From positions 857,001 to 921,000 of the forward strand of contig NZ_CP115159.1 in NCBI RefSeq assembly GCF_027594425.1: 64,000 nt of DNA. Reading direction: 5' to 3'. Source of the DNA: Zunongwangia sp. HGR-M22. GTDB lineage: Bacteria > Bacteroidota > Bacteroidia > Flavobacteriales > Flavobacteriaceae. Made by a program: the position numbers and the translations under genes. Every line of letters begins with the position of its first letter. Position 1 is the first letter of the stretch. This document shows, in pieces, positions 44,476 through 54,794 of the stretch. Under the pieces are notes generated by a model, which made no database searches, had not been told where the DNA came from, and saw only the letters and a program-made list of their open reading frames with translations.

Positions 44476-47400
44476 ATGACAACTGGCAAATCTTACCTAT
44501 TTGTTGTTTTCTTTTTCGTGGCTAGCTTTGGTTTTTCTCAGCAATCGGCCATTTACACCAATGATCTTGTAAAATTTAATAAGGCGTTAGAACTGTACAA
44601 TAACGAGCAGTATTTGGCGGCCCAAAAGATTTTTGCAGATGTAAAAGAAGAAGCAACTGACGAGAAAATTAAAGGCGACTGTGCATACTATGTGGCTAAT
44701 GCTGCTGTAAGGCTTAACCAACCCGGAGCAGATGAACTTATGCAACGTTTTGTTTCCCGATACCCTACCAGTACAAAAACAAATTCAGCCTATCAAGATG
44801 TGGCGACGTATTATTTTAATACCGGTAAATATCCACAAGCACGCAAGTGGTATGATATGGTAGACGAAAAAAGTATAAGCCGTGGCGACATGGATAAATA
44901 TTACTTTAATAAAGGATATGTTTATTTTCAAACCGATGATCTAGATCAGGCTAAAAACTATTTTAATCGTGTTATAGATTCTAAAGAATATGGCGCGCAA
45001 GCGAAATATTATATAGGATACATGGCTTATGAGGCTAATGATTACGATCAGGCCAATCAATATTTTGATGAGGTAAAAGGTGATGCTCGTTATGGTAAAG
45101 AACTTTCTTATTACCAGGCCGATATGAATTTTAAGTTAGGGAATTTTGAGAAAGCCATACAGCTTGGTAAAGAGCAGCTTCCAAAATCTAATGTGATGGA
45201 AAAATCACAGCTTAATAAAATTATAGGGGAAAGTTATTTCAACCTAAAACAATACGATCAGGCAATTCCTTATTTAAAGGAATACGAAGGCGTAAGAAGA
45301 AAGTGGAATAACACCGATTATTACCAATTAGGTTATGCGTATTATAAGCAGGGTGATTATGCCAATGCGATTTCAGAATTCAATAAAATTATTGACGGGA
45401 AAAATGCGATTGCTCAAAATGCGTATTATCATTTAGCGCAATCTTATCTAGAATCTGGGCAAAAACAGCAAGCTTTAAACGCATTTAAAAATGCCAGTGA
45501 AATGGATTTTGATGCGAAAATAAAAGAAGATGCGATGCTGAATTACGCAAAATTGGGATACGAAATAGGGAATAGTTATGAGAGTCCGTCGAAAGTTCTA
45601 ATCACTTTCTTAGAAACGTATCCAAATTCGGCAAATAAGGCTGAAGCAGAAGAACTTTTAATTAATTCGTTTATCACCTCTGGGAATTTTGAAGAAGCGA
45701 TGCAGCTTTTAGAAAATAACAGAAATTTTGCTGATAAAGTAGCCTATCAGAAAGTTGCTTATTACTACGGAATCCAACTTTACGAAGAAGGGGATTATTA
45801 TGAAGCGATCAAGAACCTTGATAAAGCTTTAAAAGAACCTCGTGATCCAAAAATAACTGCAAAAGCAACCTATTGGAAAGCTGAAAGCGAGTTTAATGTG
45901 AATAGAATCGACGATGCCATTATCGGATATAAGGAATTTAGCGGAATGAGCGCCGCAGCCGGAACCGAAGAAAAAGCCGATTTAGATTACAATATTGGGT
46001 ATGCGTATTTTAAGAAAAACGAATATGCACGTGCCATCGATTATTTTAAAAAGTATGCTGAAAATAACCAAAATGACATGGTTAAAAGAAACGATGCGTA
46101 CTTAAGATTGGGAGATAGCTATTTTGTAAACAGCCAGTATTGGCCAGCAATGGAATCTTATAATTCTGCGATCGCAAATGGCGTAAGTAATGCAGATTAT
46201 GCAGCATTCCAAAAAGCAATTAGTTACGGATTTGTAGATCGTAATGAACGTAAAATTGAAGATCTTTCAGGATTTAATAGTAGTTATCCAAGATCTGCTT
46301 TTCGTGACGATGCCCTGTACGAATTAGGGAATACCTACGTAGCCACCAATAATACCTCTCAGGCAATTTCAACTTACGATCGTTTAATTAGAGAAGTGCC
46401 GGGAAGTGCTTTAGTACCAAAAGCAATGTTGAGACAGGGATTAATTTACTATAATGGAAACCAAGGCGAAAAAGCTTTAGGCCGATTTAAAAAAGTAGTA
46501 AACGATTATCCAAATACTCCAGAAGCTATGGAAGCGGTCTCTACCGCCAGAAATGTGTATGTAGATTTAGGAAGAACCGATGAGTATGCGAGTTGGGTAA
46601 AGAAGATTGATTTTGTTGAAGTAACCGATGCCGATTTGGATAATACTACCTATGAAGCTGCCGAAAATCAATATTTAGCCAACAATACTTCTAAGGCAAA
46701 ATCTAATTTTGAAAAGTATTTAAGAAGTTTTCCTAACGGAATCCACGCTATAAATGCAAACTATTATTTGGCAGAGATTCAATATCGGGAAGGTGCAAAA
46801 GATGCATCGGTTTCTCATTTTAAATATGTAATTGATAAACCAAATAACGAATTTACTGAACAATCTTTAGCACGACTTTCTCAAATTTATCTTGAAAAGT
46901 CTAAATATCGGGAAGCAGTACCATTATTGCAGCGTTTAGAAAAAGTGGCTGGGGATACCCAAAATACGATTTATGCACAATCGAATTTGATGAAATCTTA
47001 CGACGAGATGAATCAACCTCGCGAGGCTGCAGCGTATGCAGATAAAGTGCTATCGAATACTGAAGCAGATAAACAGGCAAAAACAGATGCCCAGCTAATC
47101 GTTGCGAGATCTGCAATTAAATCTGGTAACGAAGCTAAAGCGAAACAAGCCTATGCTGAAGTTCAAAAAACAGCTACAGGAGAATTAGCGGCCGAGTCTT
47201 TATATTATGATGCTTATTTCAAAAATAAAAGCAATAACTACGAAGCTTCAAATGCTGCGGTACAGATATTGGCCAAAGATTTTTCAGGATATAAAAAATG
47301 GGGAGCGAAAGGTTTAGTGCTTATGGCGAAGAATTTTTATGCCCTTGGGGATGCTTATCAGGCAACTTACGTTTTAGATAACGTAGTTAAGAATTTTGCC

Positions 47401-47499
47401 CAATATCCGGAAATCGTTCAGGAAGCAAAACAAGAGCTTTCTAAAATTAAAGCTGAAGAGGCCAAAACTAATTCTTCAGTACAAACCGGAAACAATTAA
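44476..47499 (+). CDS. Large periplasmic TPR protein
   Basis: 1007 aa with a signal peptide (ends FGFSQQ) followed by some twenty tetratricopeptide units filling the whole length, for example YYFNKGYVYFQTDDLDQAKN and YYQLGYAYYKQGDYANAISE. No other domain is seen. Tyr/Asn-rich repeats suggest a tall superhelical scaffold in the periplasm. The gene lies 33 nt before a plugless outer-membrane barrel gene, so the two proteins probably act together, perhaps in envelope assembly or gliding/secretion support. It is transcribed divergently from the ftsE-like gene. The specific role is unknown. Confidence 0.85.
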   Translation: MTTGKSYLFVVFFFVASFGFSQQSAIYTNDLVKFNKALELYNNEQYLAAQKIFADVKEEATDEKIKGDCAYYVANAAVRLNQPGADELMQRFVSRYPTSTKTNSAYQDVATYYFNTGKYPQARKWYDMVDEKSISRGDMDKYYFNKGYVYFQTDDLDQAKNYFNRVIDSKEYGAQAKYYIGYMAYEANDYDQANQYFDEVKGDARYGKELSYYQADMNFKLGNFEKAIQLGKEQLPKSNVMEKSQLNKIIGESYFNLKQYDQAIPYLKEYEGVRRKWNNTDYYQLGYAYYKQGDYANAISEFNKIIDGKNAIAQNAYYHLAQSYLESGQKQQALNAFKNASEMDFDAKIKEDAMLNYAKLGYEIGNSYESPSKVLITFLETYPNSANKAEAEELLINSFITSGNFEEAMQLLENNRNFADKVAYQKVAYYYGIQLYEEGDYYEAIKNLDKALKEPRDPKITAKATYWKAESEFNVNRIDDAIIGYKEFSGMSAAAGTEEKADLDYNIGYAYFKKNEYARAIDYFKKYAENNQNDMVKRNDAYLRLGDSYFVNSQYWPAMESYNSAIANGVSNADYAAFQKAISYGFVDRNERKIEDLSGFNSSYPRSAFRDDALYELGNTYVATNNTSQAISTYDRLIREVPGSALVPKAMLRQGLIYYNGNQGEKALGRFKKVVNDYPNTPEAMEAVSTARNVYVDLGRTDEYASWVKKIDFVEVTDADLDNTTYEAAENQYLANNTSKAKSNFEKYLRSFPNGIHAINANYYLAEIQYREGAKDASVSHFKYVIDKPNNEFTEQSLARLSQIYLEKSKYREAVPLLQRLEKVAGDTQNTIYAQSNLMKSYDEMNQPREAAAYADKVLSNTEADKQAKTDAQLIVARSAIKSGNEAKAKQAYAEVQKTATGELAAESLYYDAYFKNKSNNYEASNAAVQILAKDFSGYKKWGAKGLVLMAKNFYALGDAYQATYVLDNVVKNFAQYPEIVQEAKQELSKIKAEEAKTNSSVQTGNN

Positions 47500-47532
47500 A
47501 ATATAACCTAACAACAATTTAAGCAATCATAT

Positions 47533-49266
47533 ATGAAATTTGTTTCAATAAAAAGAAGCTTGTTTTTATGTCTGTTTTTAGTGAGCGGCTTTGCATTTGC
47601 TCAGGATCCAATCGACAGCGAAACAGTAACGGTGGTGAAACCCTATTCACCGTCGGTTAGGGAAGCTTCCAAAATAAAAGCAGTACCGGGAAAAGCCGAT
47701 TCGGTTAGTACCACAAAAAAATCAGTAAAATATAATATTTTTTCTGTTCCGGTAGCATCAACTTTTACACCGGTTAAAGGTAGAGCAACCAGAGTAGAGC
47801 GTGAACGTGCGCCCAAAGCTTACGACAATTATGCAAGTTTAGGCTTAGGTAATTATACTAATGTTTTGGCTGAATTTTATAGTAATATCGAAGTAAATCG
47901 CGATCAGAATTTCGGGGTTTATTTGCTTCATAATTCGTCTCAGGGAGGTATAGATGGAGTATTATTGGATAATAAATTCTACAATACTTCACTGAATCTT
48001 AACTACGGAAGTAAGGATCGTGATTATTCCTGGAATACAGAGCTTGGTGTTCAACATCAATTATATAATTGGTATGGGGTTTCTGAAGAATTACCACTAA
48101 CGGATACTGAAATTCTTTCTATAGATCCCCAGCAAAACTATTATTCGGTATTTGGTGGCGGTAATATTGAATTTTACGATTCTTTTTTCAAAAGAGCTGA
48201 TCTTGAAATTCGACAAACAGGTGATGCTTCTGGCACTTCAGAACAAAAAATAGATTTAAACAGTACGCTCGAATTTAATATCGCAGATGAATTAATTACC
48301 ACAGATATTCAGGCTAACTTTTTGAATGGATCTACAGATAGATTTTATGCTGCTGATATAGAAAATAAATATAGTTTTTTGAACGTGGGAATCAATCCAA
48401 GTTTATTGATTTTGAGAAATGACCTAACCTTAAATATAGGAGCAGCGTTTTTCTATAGTTCAGATATAGAGAATAGTGATGGCAATTTTTATTTATATCC
48501 AAAAGTAACGGCAAGTTATAAATTAGTAGAAGATTATTTTACACCATATGCTGGTTTAGAAGGTGGGTTGAAACAAAATTCGTATTACGATTTTGTACAA
48601 CAAAATCCATATGTGTCTCCCACATCCATGGTGGCACCAACAGATAATCTTTACAATTTTTATCTAGGAGCTAAAGGGAAGTTGACTAATACAATTTCCT
48701 ATAATTTTAGAGGAGGGTATAATGCAGAAGATGTTAAACCACTTTTTGTAAAGAATAATTATGATCCTACTATTGGTGAAGGTTATGCTTATGGAAACTC
48801 TTTTGGTGTAGTTTATGACAATGTAAAAACGCTTTCGTTTTACGCAAATGTTAGTGTAGATGTAAGTGATGATTTTAGATTGGGTATTACCGGAGAATTT
48901 TTTGATTACGATACCGATATTCAAGATGAAGCTTGGAACCTGCCAGCATATAATGCCGATTTAACTGCCGATTATCAAATCACAGATAAGTGGTATGCCG
49001 GCGCAAATTTATTTTTAGTAGGGCAGCGAGAAGCGATGGGTATCGTAGATAACCGTCCCGTAGATGCAGGTATCGATAGGGAGCCAATCACTTTGGATAG
49101 TTATTTTGATGCAAATGCTCATTTTGGTTATCGCATCAACGATCAATTTACTGCATTTGTAAAAGGTAGTAACCTTTTAAATAATGATTATCAACAATGG
49201 AGTGATTTTCAGGTTCAGGGAATTCAAGTTCTAGGTGGAGTAACCTACAAATTTGATTATAATTAA
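47533..49266 (+). CDS. TonB-receptor-like outer-membrane barrel lacking the plug
   Basis: 577 aa with a signal peptide ending FAFAQ. A proline-rich basic stretch follows (TVVKPYSPSVREASKIKAVP). Then come only barrel strands, with the typical ending in AFVKGSNLLNNDYQQWSDFQ and a final aromatic strand (VTYKFDYN). The usual N-terminal plug domain and carboxypeptidase-like domain of TonB-dependent receptors are absent, and no TonB box is evident. It is coupled to the TPR gene. Likely a structural barrel or a partner anchoring the TPR scaffold to the outer membrane. Terminator downstream. Confidence 0.8.
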   Translation: MKFVSIKRSLFLCLFLVSGFAFAQDPIDSETVTVVKPYSPSVREASKIKAVPGKADSVSTTKKSVKYNIFSVPVASTFTPVKGRATRVERERAPKAYDNYASLGLGNYTNVLAEFYSNIEVNRDQNFGVYLLHNSSQGGIDGVLLDNKFYNTSLNLNYGSKDRDYSWNTELGVQHQLYNWYGVSEELPLTDTEILSIDPQQNYYSVFGGGNIEFYDSFFKRADLEIRQTGDASGTSEQKIDLNSTLEFNIADELITTDIQANFLNGSTDRFYAADIENKYSFLNVGINPSLLILRNDLTLNIGAAFFYSSDIENSDGNFYLYPKVTASYKLVEDYFTPYAGLEGGLKQNSYYDFVQQNPYVSPTSMVAPTDNLYNFYLGAKGKLTNTISYNFRGGYNAEDVKPLFVKNNYDPTIGEGYAYGNSFGVVYDNVKTLSFYANVSVDVSDDFRLGITGEFFDYDTDIQDEAWNLPAYNADLTADYQITDKWYAGANLFLVGQREAMGIVDNRPVDAGIDREPITLDSYFDANAHFGYRINDQFTAFVKGSNLLNNDYQQWSDFQVQGIQVLGGVTYKFDYN

Positions 49267-49289
49267 GATCTTGTAATTTAAGCGAGAAT

Positions 49290-49319
49290 AGGCGATCAGG
49301 TAACTGGTCGCCTTTTTTA
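49290..49319 (+). terminator. Terminator after TPR/barrel operon
   Basis: AGGCGATCAG pairs with CTGGTCGCCT (one G-T pair), has a 4-nt loop GTAA and is followed by a T-run. Confidence 0.85.
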
Positions 49320-49481
49320 TTTTAGAAGACTATAAATATCTGCTATAATTCTTACAATCAATTTAAAAACTTCTTAGTTTTGCCGTAAATTGATAACAAT
49401 AACAAAACATTGGATCAATAAAATTAACAATGTTTGTATGTTAATTTGCATCCAAATTTGTCAATAACGTAAGAGAATTTA

Positions 49482-50606
49482 ATGGCTAAGAAATTCAAAC
49501 GAATTAACCGGGATCGTCCTTATCTAAACATCCTGGATTTTCTTGTAAAAGAAAGAACGTTCCTGGGGATTATTATGGTGGGAATTATCGTTGCAGGAAT
49601 TTCTACTGGTTATGGTAGAGCAGCGATGTGGGTAGGTTTCTTTTTTGCGGCATACGCTACTGTTGCCAATGATAGTATCCAATCATTAGGAACTTTTATA
49701 GAGAGTAATAAGGCTCGAAAATGGTGGATTCTCTGGCTTTTTGTAGGGGCAATCTTTTTGATAACCGTTACGTGGAGTTTTATTAATTACGATGGAGATG
49801 TTACCTATCAGCGTCTTTTAAATCCAGACGGTACATCAGATTATCCCCATCCAGAGAAATTTAGTTTCTTCCAGATCATTGCTCCATTGGTACTTCTTAT
49901 TCTTACCAGAATGCGAATGCCGGTATCGACTACATTCCTTATTTTAAGCGTTTTTAGTGCCGATACATCAGGGATAACCTCTGTGATAGGTAAAAGTTTA
50001 TCAGGCTATGTTATGGCTTTTATTTTGTCTTTTGCAGTATGGTATTTGTCTTACAATGCAATTAGAAAATTCTTTAAGAGCCGAAAAGCCCATACTGGAT
50101 GGATGGCAATACAATGGATTGTAAGCGGTTCACTCTGGGCCGTATGGGTAATGCAGGATGGTGCTAATATTGCGGTATTTTTACCAAGACATCAAAGTGT
50201 ATTTCAGTTTATCATATTTGCAACCACTATATTTTTGGGACTTGGTTTGCTTTTTTATTTACGTGGCGATCGTATTCAGGAAGTGGTTAGCGAAAAGTCA
50301 AGAATTTCTGATATTCGTGCAGCTACACTGGTAGATTTAACCTATGTAATATTATTGATTTATAAACTATTTATTAGTACTGTTCCTATGAGTACTACCT
50401 GGGTATTCCTTGGGGTTATTGGTGGTCGTGAAATTGCGATAAGTCTTGCTCGTAAGAAAAAGGGAAAGAAGCATAGAAATAAGGCTTTTAGATTAATAGG
50501 TCGAGATTTTGCTTATGCCTTTTTAGGGCTAATTATTTCGGTAGCTCTGGCAGCAGCGGCAAATAAGAGCATTCGGGATGCAATCTTTGCAGGTATAGCG
50601 GGCTAA
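49482..50606 (+). CDS. PiT-like (inorganic phosphate transporter-type) membrane protein
   Basis: 374 aa with about ten membrane helices. Two half-molecule motifs recall the PiT family: VANDSIQSLGT near residue 61 (PiT: GANDxANxxGT) and VPMSTTWVFLGVIGGREIA in the second half (PiT: PVSTTH...G). A middle motif, RMRMPVSTTFLILSVFSADT, repeats the P-x-STT signature. The N-terminal soluble segment is basic (MAKKFKRINRDRPY). Because the key GAND is VAND and the His after STT is missing, the substrate may not be phosphate. It is monocistronic with its own terminator. Confidence 0.68.
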   Translation: MAKKFKRINRDRPYLNILDFLVKERTFLGIIMVGIIVAGISTGYGRAAMWVGFFFAAYATVANDSIQSLGTFIESNKARKWWILWLFVGAIFLITVTWSFINYDGDVTYQRLLNPDGTSDYPHPEKFSFFQIIAPLVLLILTRMRMPVSTTFLILSVFSADTSGITSVIGKSLSGYVMAFILSFAVWYLSYNAIRKFFKSRKAHTGWMAIQWIVSGSLWAVWVMQDGANIAVFLPRHQSVFQFIIFATTIFLGLGLLFYLRGDRIQEVVSEKSRISDIRAATLVDLTYVILLIYKLFISTVPMSTTWVFLGVIGGREIAISLARKKKGKKHRNKAFRLIGRDFAYAFLGLIISVALAAAANKSIRDAIFAGIAG

Positions 50607-50646
50607 ATTCTCAAACATTTTCTTAGAAAACATATAATTTCAATCA

Positions 50647-50680
50647 AATGCACCTTAGCTGAGGTGCATTTTTTATTTTT
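50647..50680 (+). terminator. Terminator after PiT-like gene
   Basis: A perfect 9-bp stem, AATGCACCT (50647-50655) with AGGTGCATT (50662-50670), is followed by T4ATT. Confidence 0.88.
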
Positions 50681-50701
50681 ACATTTATCTAAAATTAAAC
50701 T

Positions 50702-52327
50702 ATGCATAAATTTTTTACAATTTTAATATTAGCAATTGGCCTTTATTCCTGTAATTCTAAACAGAAAGTAGATTTGATTGTAACTAATGCAAAAATATAT
50801 ACTGTTGATGAAGGTTTTTCTATTGCTGAAGCTTTTGCAGTGAAAGATGGCAAGTTTGAAGCTATTGGAACTACTTCAGAAATTACTTCAGGATACGTAG
50901 CTCAGAAAACAGTAGATGCAGAAGGAAAAGCGGTATATCCCGGTTTTATAGATGCACATGCACATTTTTATCGATTGGGTCTTCAGCAGCAAATGGTCAA
51001 TCTGGTTGGTACTAAAAGATTTGAAGATGTAGTAGCGAGAATTGTTGAATTTCAGCAAAAAAATGGAAAAGATTTCATAACCGGTGGCGGTTGGGACCAA
51101 AACGATTGGGAGAATAAAGAATTTCCAACCAAGGATACTTTAGATCGATTGTTCCCGGATACGCCTATCGCTATAAGCCGAATAGATGGCCATGCGCTTT
51201 TAGTGAATCAGGCAGCTTTAGACAAAGCAGGGATTACTAAAGAAACTACTTTTGAAGGTGGTGATATCGAACAGAAAAATGGTGAATTAACCGGGATTAT
51301 AGTAGATAACCCCATGCAGTTAATTTTTGATGCGCAACCAGAACCTAGTTTAGAAGACATAGCGCTAGCACTTCTAACCGCGCAAAAAATGTGTTTTGAA
51401 TATGGCTTAACTACAGTTGTAGATGCGGGTATAGATCGTGATGTTATAGAACTTATGGATAGCTTGCAAAAGCATGATGATTTTAAAATGAGAATCTATG
51501 CGATGATTAGCAATACTGAAGAGAACCTGAACTATTATCTGGATAAAGAGCCATATAAATCTGATCGTTTGAATGTACGTTCGGTTAAATTTTATGGAGA
51601 TGGAGCGTTAGGGTCGCGTGGGGCAGCTTTAAAGGAGGAATATAGCGATCGTCACGGTCATTTTGGAGCGTTACTTTCTCCTATTGAAGATTTTAAAAAA
51701 GTAGCAGCTCGAGTAGCCAACTCTAAATATCAATTAAATACACACGCCATTGGAGATTCAGCAAATTATGTAGTTTTAAAAACTTATGACTCTTTATTGA
51801 AAAATGAAGCTGACAGAAGATGGCGAGTAGAGCATGCACAAATTATTGATGAGGATGATTTTAAATATTTCAGCAAAAATATAATTCCTTCAGTACAACC
51901 AACACATGCAACTAGCGATATGTATTGGGCAGAAGATCGACTGGGTGAAGATCGCTTAAAAGAAGGTGCTTATGCCTATAAAAAATTATTGAATAAGGCA
52001 GGATTAGTAGCTTTAGGAACAGATTTTCCGGTAGAGAAGGTGAGTCCGTTTCTAACTTTTTATGCTTCCGTAGCAAGAAAAGATATCGATAATTATCCTG
52101 AGGATGGTTTTATGATTGAAGAAGCATTAAGTCGTGAAGAAACTTTAAAGGGGATGACCATCTGGGCTGCTTATGCCAATTTTGAAGAAAATGAAAAGGG
52201 GAGTATAGAAAAGGGTAAGTTTGCCGATTTTATAATCCTAAATGAGAACATTATGGAAGTTGATGTAACTGAAATTCCAGACATAAAAGTTATAGGAACT
52301 TACGTAGGCGGAGAAAAAGTATTTTAA
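50702..52327 (+). CDS. Amidohydrolase family lipoprotein (YtcJ-like)
   Basis: 541 aa. A lipoprotein signal ends IGLYSCNS. The metal-dependent amidohydrolase core shows [13 protein letters not shown] (HxH), [19 protein letters not shown] (typical of the YtcJ/'amidohydrolase 3' group), [20 protein letters not shown] and [17 protein letters not shown] with the catalytic Asp. The C-terminal beta domain closes with [16 protein letters not shown]. The group hydrolyses N-acyl or cyclic amide bonds; exact substrates are unknown. Being exported, it likely acts in the periplasm. It lies 44 nt before the PPIase gene with no terminator between them. Confidence 0.87.
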   Translation: MHKFFTILILAIGLYSCNSKQKVDLIVTNAKIYTVDEGFSIAEAFAVKDGKFEAIGTTSEITSGYVAQKTVDAEGKAVYPGFIDAHAHFYRLGLQQQMVNLVGTKRFEDVVARIVEFQQKNGKDFITGGGWDQNDWENKEFPTKDTLDRLFPDTPIAISRIDGHALLVNQAALDKAGITKETTFEGGDIEQKNGELTGIIVDNPMQLIFDAQPEPSLEDIALALLTAQKMCFEYGLTTVVDAGIDRDVIELMDSLQKHDDFKMRIYAMISNTEENLNYYLDKEPYKSDRLNVRSVKFYGDGALGSRGAALKEEYSDRHGHFGALLSPIEDFKKVAARVANSKYQLNTHAIGDSANYVVLKTYDSLLKNEADRRWRVEHAQIIDEDDFKYFSKNIIPSVQPTHATSDMYWAEDRLGEDRLKEGAYAYKKLLNKAGLVALGTDFPVEKVSPFLTFYASVARKDIDNYPEDGFMIEEALSREETLKGMTIWAAYANFEENEKGSIEKGKFADFIILNENIMEVDVTEIPDIKVIGTYVGGEKVF

Positions 52328-52370
52328 AAAAATAGAAAACATTATCTTTGCTGAAATTAAAAAGAAAAAA

Positions 52371-53303
52371 ATGGATAACGGAATATACGCTAAGTTTCAT
52401 ACCACTAAAGGTGAAATTTTAGTAGCATTAGAATATGAAAAAACTCCAGGTACGGTAGGAAATTTTGTTGGTCTTGCTGAAGGTAATTTAGAAAACGGAG
52501 CAAAACCACAAGGAACGCCATATTACGATGGATTGAAATTTCACCGTGTAATTCCTGATTTTATGGTGCAGGGAGGAGATCCTCAGGGAACTGGTGTTGG
52601 TGGTCCTGGATACAAATTTGAAGATGAAATCCATCCAGAACTTAAGCATGATGCTCCTGGAAAATTATCAATGGCAAATGCAGGTCCTGGAACTAACGGA
52701 AGTCAGTTTTTTATTACGCATGTAGAAACTCCTTGGTTAGACGGGAAACATACTGTTTTTGGAAGTGTAGTAGAAGGACAGGATATCGTAGATAAAATTG
52801 CGCAGGGCGATAAAATAGAAAAATTAGAAATTATTCGTGAAGGCGAAGATGCTAAGAACTGGAATGCTGTCGAAAGCTTTCGCCAATTTAATGGTGCAAA
52901 GGCAGAACGTGAAGCAGCAGCTAAAAAGCAACAGGAAGAATTGATTGGTGAATTAGCACAAGGTTTCGAAAAAACTGAAAGCGGTTTACGTTTTAAAATC
53001 GAAAAAGAAGGAGATGGTATAAAAGCAGAAAAAGGAAAAACCGTTTTGGTACACTACAAAGGTCGTTTAGCAGATGGTACTGTTTTCGATTCTTCTTACA
53101 AAAGAAATCAACCTCTTGAATTTCCTGTTGGAGTAGGGCACGTAATCGCTGGTTGGGATGAAGGTATATTAAAGCTAAAGGTTGGCGACCAGGCAAGATT
53201 TGTTATTCCTTCTCATCTTGGTTATGGTGAACGTGGTGCAGGTGGTGTAATTCCTCCAAACGCTACGCTGGTTTTTGATGTAGAATTGATGGATGTTAAA
53301 TAG
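52371..53303 (+). CDS. Cyclophilin-FKBP fusion peptidyl-prolyl isomerase
   Basis: 310 aa with two unrelated isomerase domains in one chain. The N-terminal cyclophilin (about 1-165) shows [31 protein letters not shown] and the [10 protein letters not shown] stretch. A charged linker (residues about 170-200, [19 protein letters not shown]) leads to the C-terminal FKBP. That domain has [18 protein letters not shown], then the [18 protein letters not shown] core and [19 protein letters not shown]. Active-site residues of both look intact. No signal peptide is present, so it is cytoplasmic. Such dual-family immunophilins are known in a few lineages, including flavobacteria. Confidence 0.94.
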   Translation: MDNGIYAKFHTTKGEILVALEYEKTPGTVGNFVGLAEGNLENGAKPQGTPYYDGLKFHRVIPDFMVQGGDPQGTGVGGPGYKFEDEIHPELKHDAPGKLSMANAGPGTNGSQFFITHVETPWLDGKHTVFGSVVEGQDIVDKIAQGDKIEKLEIIREGEDAKNWNAVESFRQFNGAKAEREAAAKKQQEELIGELAQGFEKTESGLRFKIEKEGDGIKAEKGKTVLVHYKGRLADGTVFDSSYKRNQPLEFPVGVGHVIAGWDEGILKLKVGDQARFVIPSHLGYGERGAGGVIPPNATLVFDVELMDVK

Positions 53304-53318
53304 TATATACATAAGCAT

Positions 53319-53353
53319 AAAAAAAAAGCTGCTCGATCGAGCAGCTTTTTTTA
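53319..53353. terminator. Bidirectional terminator between convergent genes
   Basis: A perfect palindrome, AAAAAGCTGCTCGATCGAGC continuing to AGCTTTTT, lies between the PPIase (+) and peroxiredoxin (-) genes. Confidence 0.88.
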
Positions 53354-53370
53354 TTTCAGATTCCTAAAAA

Positions 53371-54012
53371 TTAGTCCAAATTTGGTTGTGGAGTCATTCT
53401 TAAGTATGGTTTTACTTCTTTATACCCTTTAGGAAAAAGGCCTTTAGCATCTTCATTAGAAACTGCCGGACTAATAACAACATCTTCACCATGTTTCCAG
53501 TTCGCTGGAGTGGCTACTTTGTGATATGCAGTTAATTGTAACGAATCGATTACACGTAAGATTTCTTCAAAATTTCTACCAGTACTTGGTGGATAAGTGA
53601 GCGTTAACTTTACTTTTTTGTCTGGATCGATAATGAAAACAGATCTTACGGTAGCTTTATTATCTTCGTTAGGATGAATCATCCCATAAAGGCTTGATAC
53701 ATTTTTATCTTCATCCGCTATAATTGGATAATTAAGCTTAACTTCCTGAGTTTCTTCGATATCTTTAACCCAACCTTTATGCGATTCTAAATCATCAATA
53801 CTTAAAGCAATGGGTTTTGTATTTCGCTTATCAAATTCAGCTTTATAATTTGCCACTGTTCCCAACTCGGTTGTACAAACTGGCGTATAATCTGAAGGGT
53901 GAGAAAATAAGATTCCCCAACTATCACCTAAGTAATCGTAAAAGTTGATTTTGCCTTCTGTGGTTTCCGCGTCAAAATTTGGCGCTGTATCCCCTAATTT
54001 TATATTGCTCAT
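53371..54012 (-). CDS. 1-Cys peroxiredoxin (Prx6 type)
   Basis: 213 aa. HPSDYTPVCTTELGTVANYK gives the peroxidatic Cys (about residue 46) in the Prx6-type PxxxTxxCT context. No other cysteine occurs in the protein, so it is a true 1-Cys enzyme that needs an outside reductant. The C-terminal dimer-forming part (YPPSTGRNFEEILRVIDSLQ; ANWKHGEDVVISPAV) is complete. It reduces peroxides and lipid hydroperoxides in the cytoplasm. The next gene on the same strand is a second thiol-redox protein 154 nt upstream. Confidence 0.93.
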   Translation of the reverse strand: MSNIKLGDTAPNFDAETTEGKINFYDYLGDSWGILFSHPSDYTPVCTTELGTVANYKAEFDKRNTKPIALSIDDLESHKGWVKDIEETQEVKLNYPIIADEDKNVSSLYGMIHPNEDNKATVRSVFIIDPDKKVKLTLTYPPSTGRNFEEILRVIDSLQLTAYHKVATPANWKHGEDVVISPAVSNEDAKGLFPKGYKEVKPYLRMTPQPNLD

Positions 54013-54166
54013 AATCTGATCTTTTTTAATTTGAATTCAAAATTAAAGAAAATTCAATTAAATAACCTATTAAGTCGATAGGATAAAGATGATTTATGAA
54101 AAATTTAACCTAGGCTTGATATTTAATAGAGGGCTAGTTAATTTTGGTTCTTTTTCGTTTAGAAAT

Positions 54167-54727
54167 TTAAGCCTGCTTCCATTTAATATTACAACCAATG
54201 CTTGGTTTTTGATCTTCAGAAACTGCTCTACCTGCAAGGATGGCTTCCATTGCATTTCTTAGATCTTTCCCTGTAACAGGTTTTTCATTTCCTGGTCTAG
54301 AATCATCTAACTGGCCGCGATAAGCGAGTTCTAAATTCTCGTCGAAAAGAAAAAAATCTGGTGTACAAGCCGCATCGTAAGCTTTGGCTACACTTTGATC
54401 TTCATCATATAAATACGGGAAAGTATAACCTTCATCTTTAGCATTTTGTTTCATTAATTCAGGACCGTCTTGTGGATAGTTTTCTACATCGTTGCTGGAA
54501 ATTGCTACGATTCCGAATCCTTTTCCCTGATATTCTTCACCTAGTTTCGTGATTTCTTTGTTTACATGCTTAACAAAGGGGCAGTGATTACAGATAAACA
54601 TTATTAAAGTCCCCTTGGGGCCTTTCAGCGCTTCTAAATCGAATGTTTTATCGGTTACGGTATCATGTAATTCGAAGGCTGGCGCTTTTGTTCCAAGGTC
54701 CAGCATATTTGATGGTGTACGTGCCAT
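54167..54727 (-). CDS. Thioredoxin-fold redoxin protein (AhpC/TSA-like)
   Basis: 186 aa. LIMFICNHCPFVKHVNKEIT carries a CxxC (CNHC) at the position of the thioredoxin active site, followed by FGIVAISSNDVENYPQDGPE and the TPDFFLFDENLELAYRGQLD strand. This matches the widespread 'thioredoxin family protein' of about 180-200 aa related to peroxiredoxin/ResA. The redox partner is unknown. No signal peptide is seen. It shares a 67-bp divergent promoter region with csaA. Confidence 0.85.
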   Translation of the reverse strand: MARTPSNMLDLGTKAPAFELHDTVTDKTFDLEALKGPKGTLIMFICNHCPFVKHVNKEITKLGEEYQGKGFGIVAISSNDVENYPQDGPELMKQNAKDEGYTFPYLYDEDQSVAKAYDAACTPDFFLFDENLELAYRGQLDDSRPGNEKPVTGKDLRNAMEAILAGRAVSEDQKPSIGCNIKWKQA

Positions 54728-54794
54728 ATTTTTTACTTTAAATTTACAAATTTGTACTCTAGAATATTTAAATTTCGAGAGAAATACAAATGCT

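Noticed and set aside
54615-54794. N-terminal extension of CsaA by 60 residues
   Set aside because: It would overlap the divergent redoxin gene and exceed the usual CsaA length of about 110 aa.
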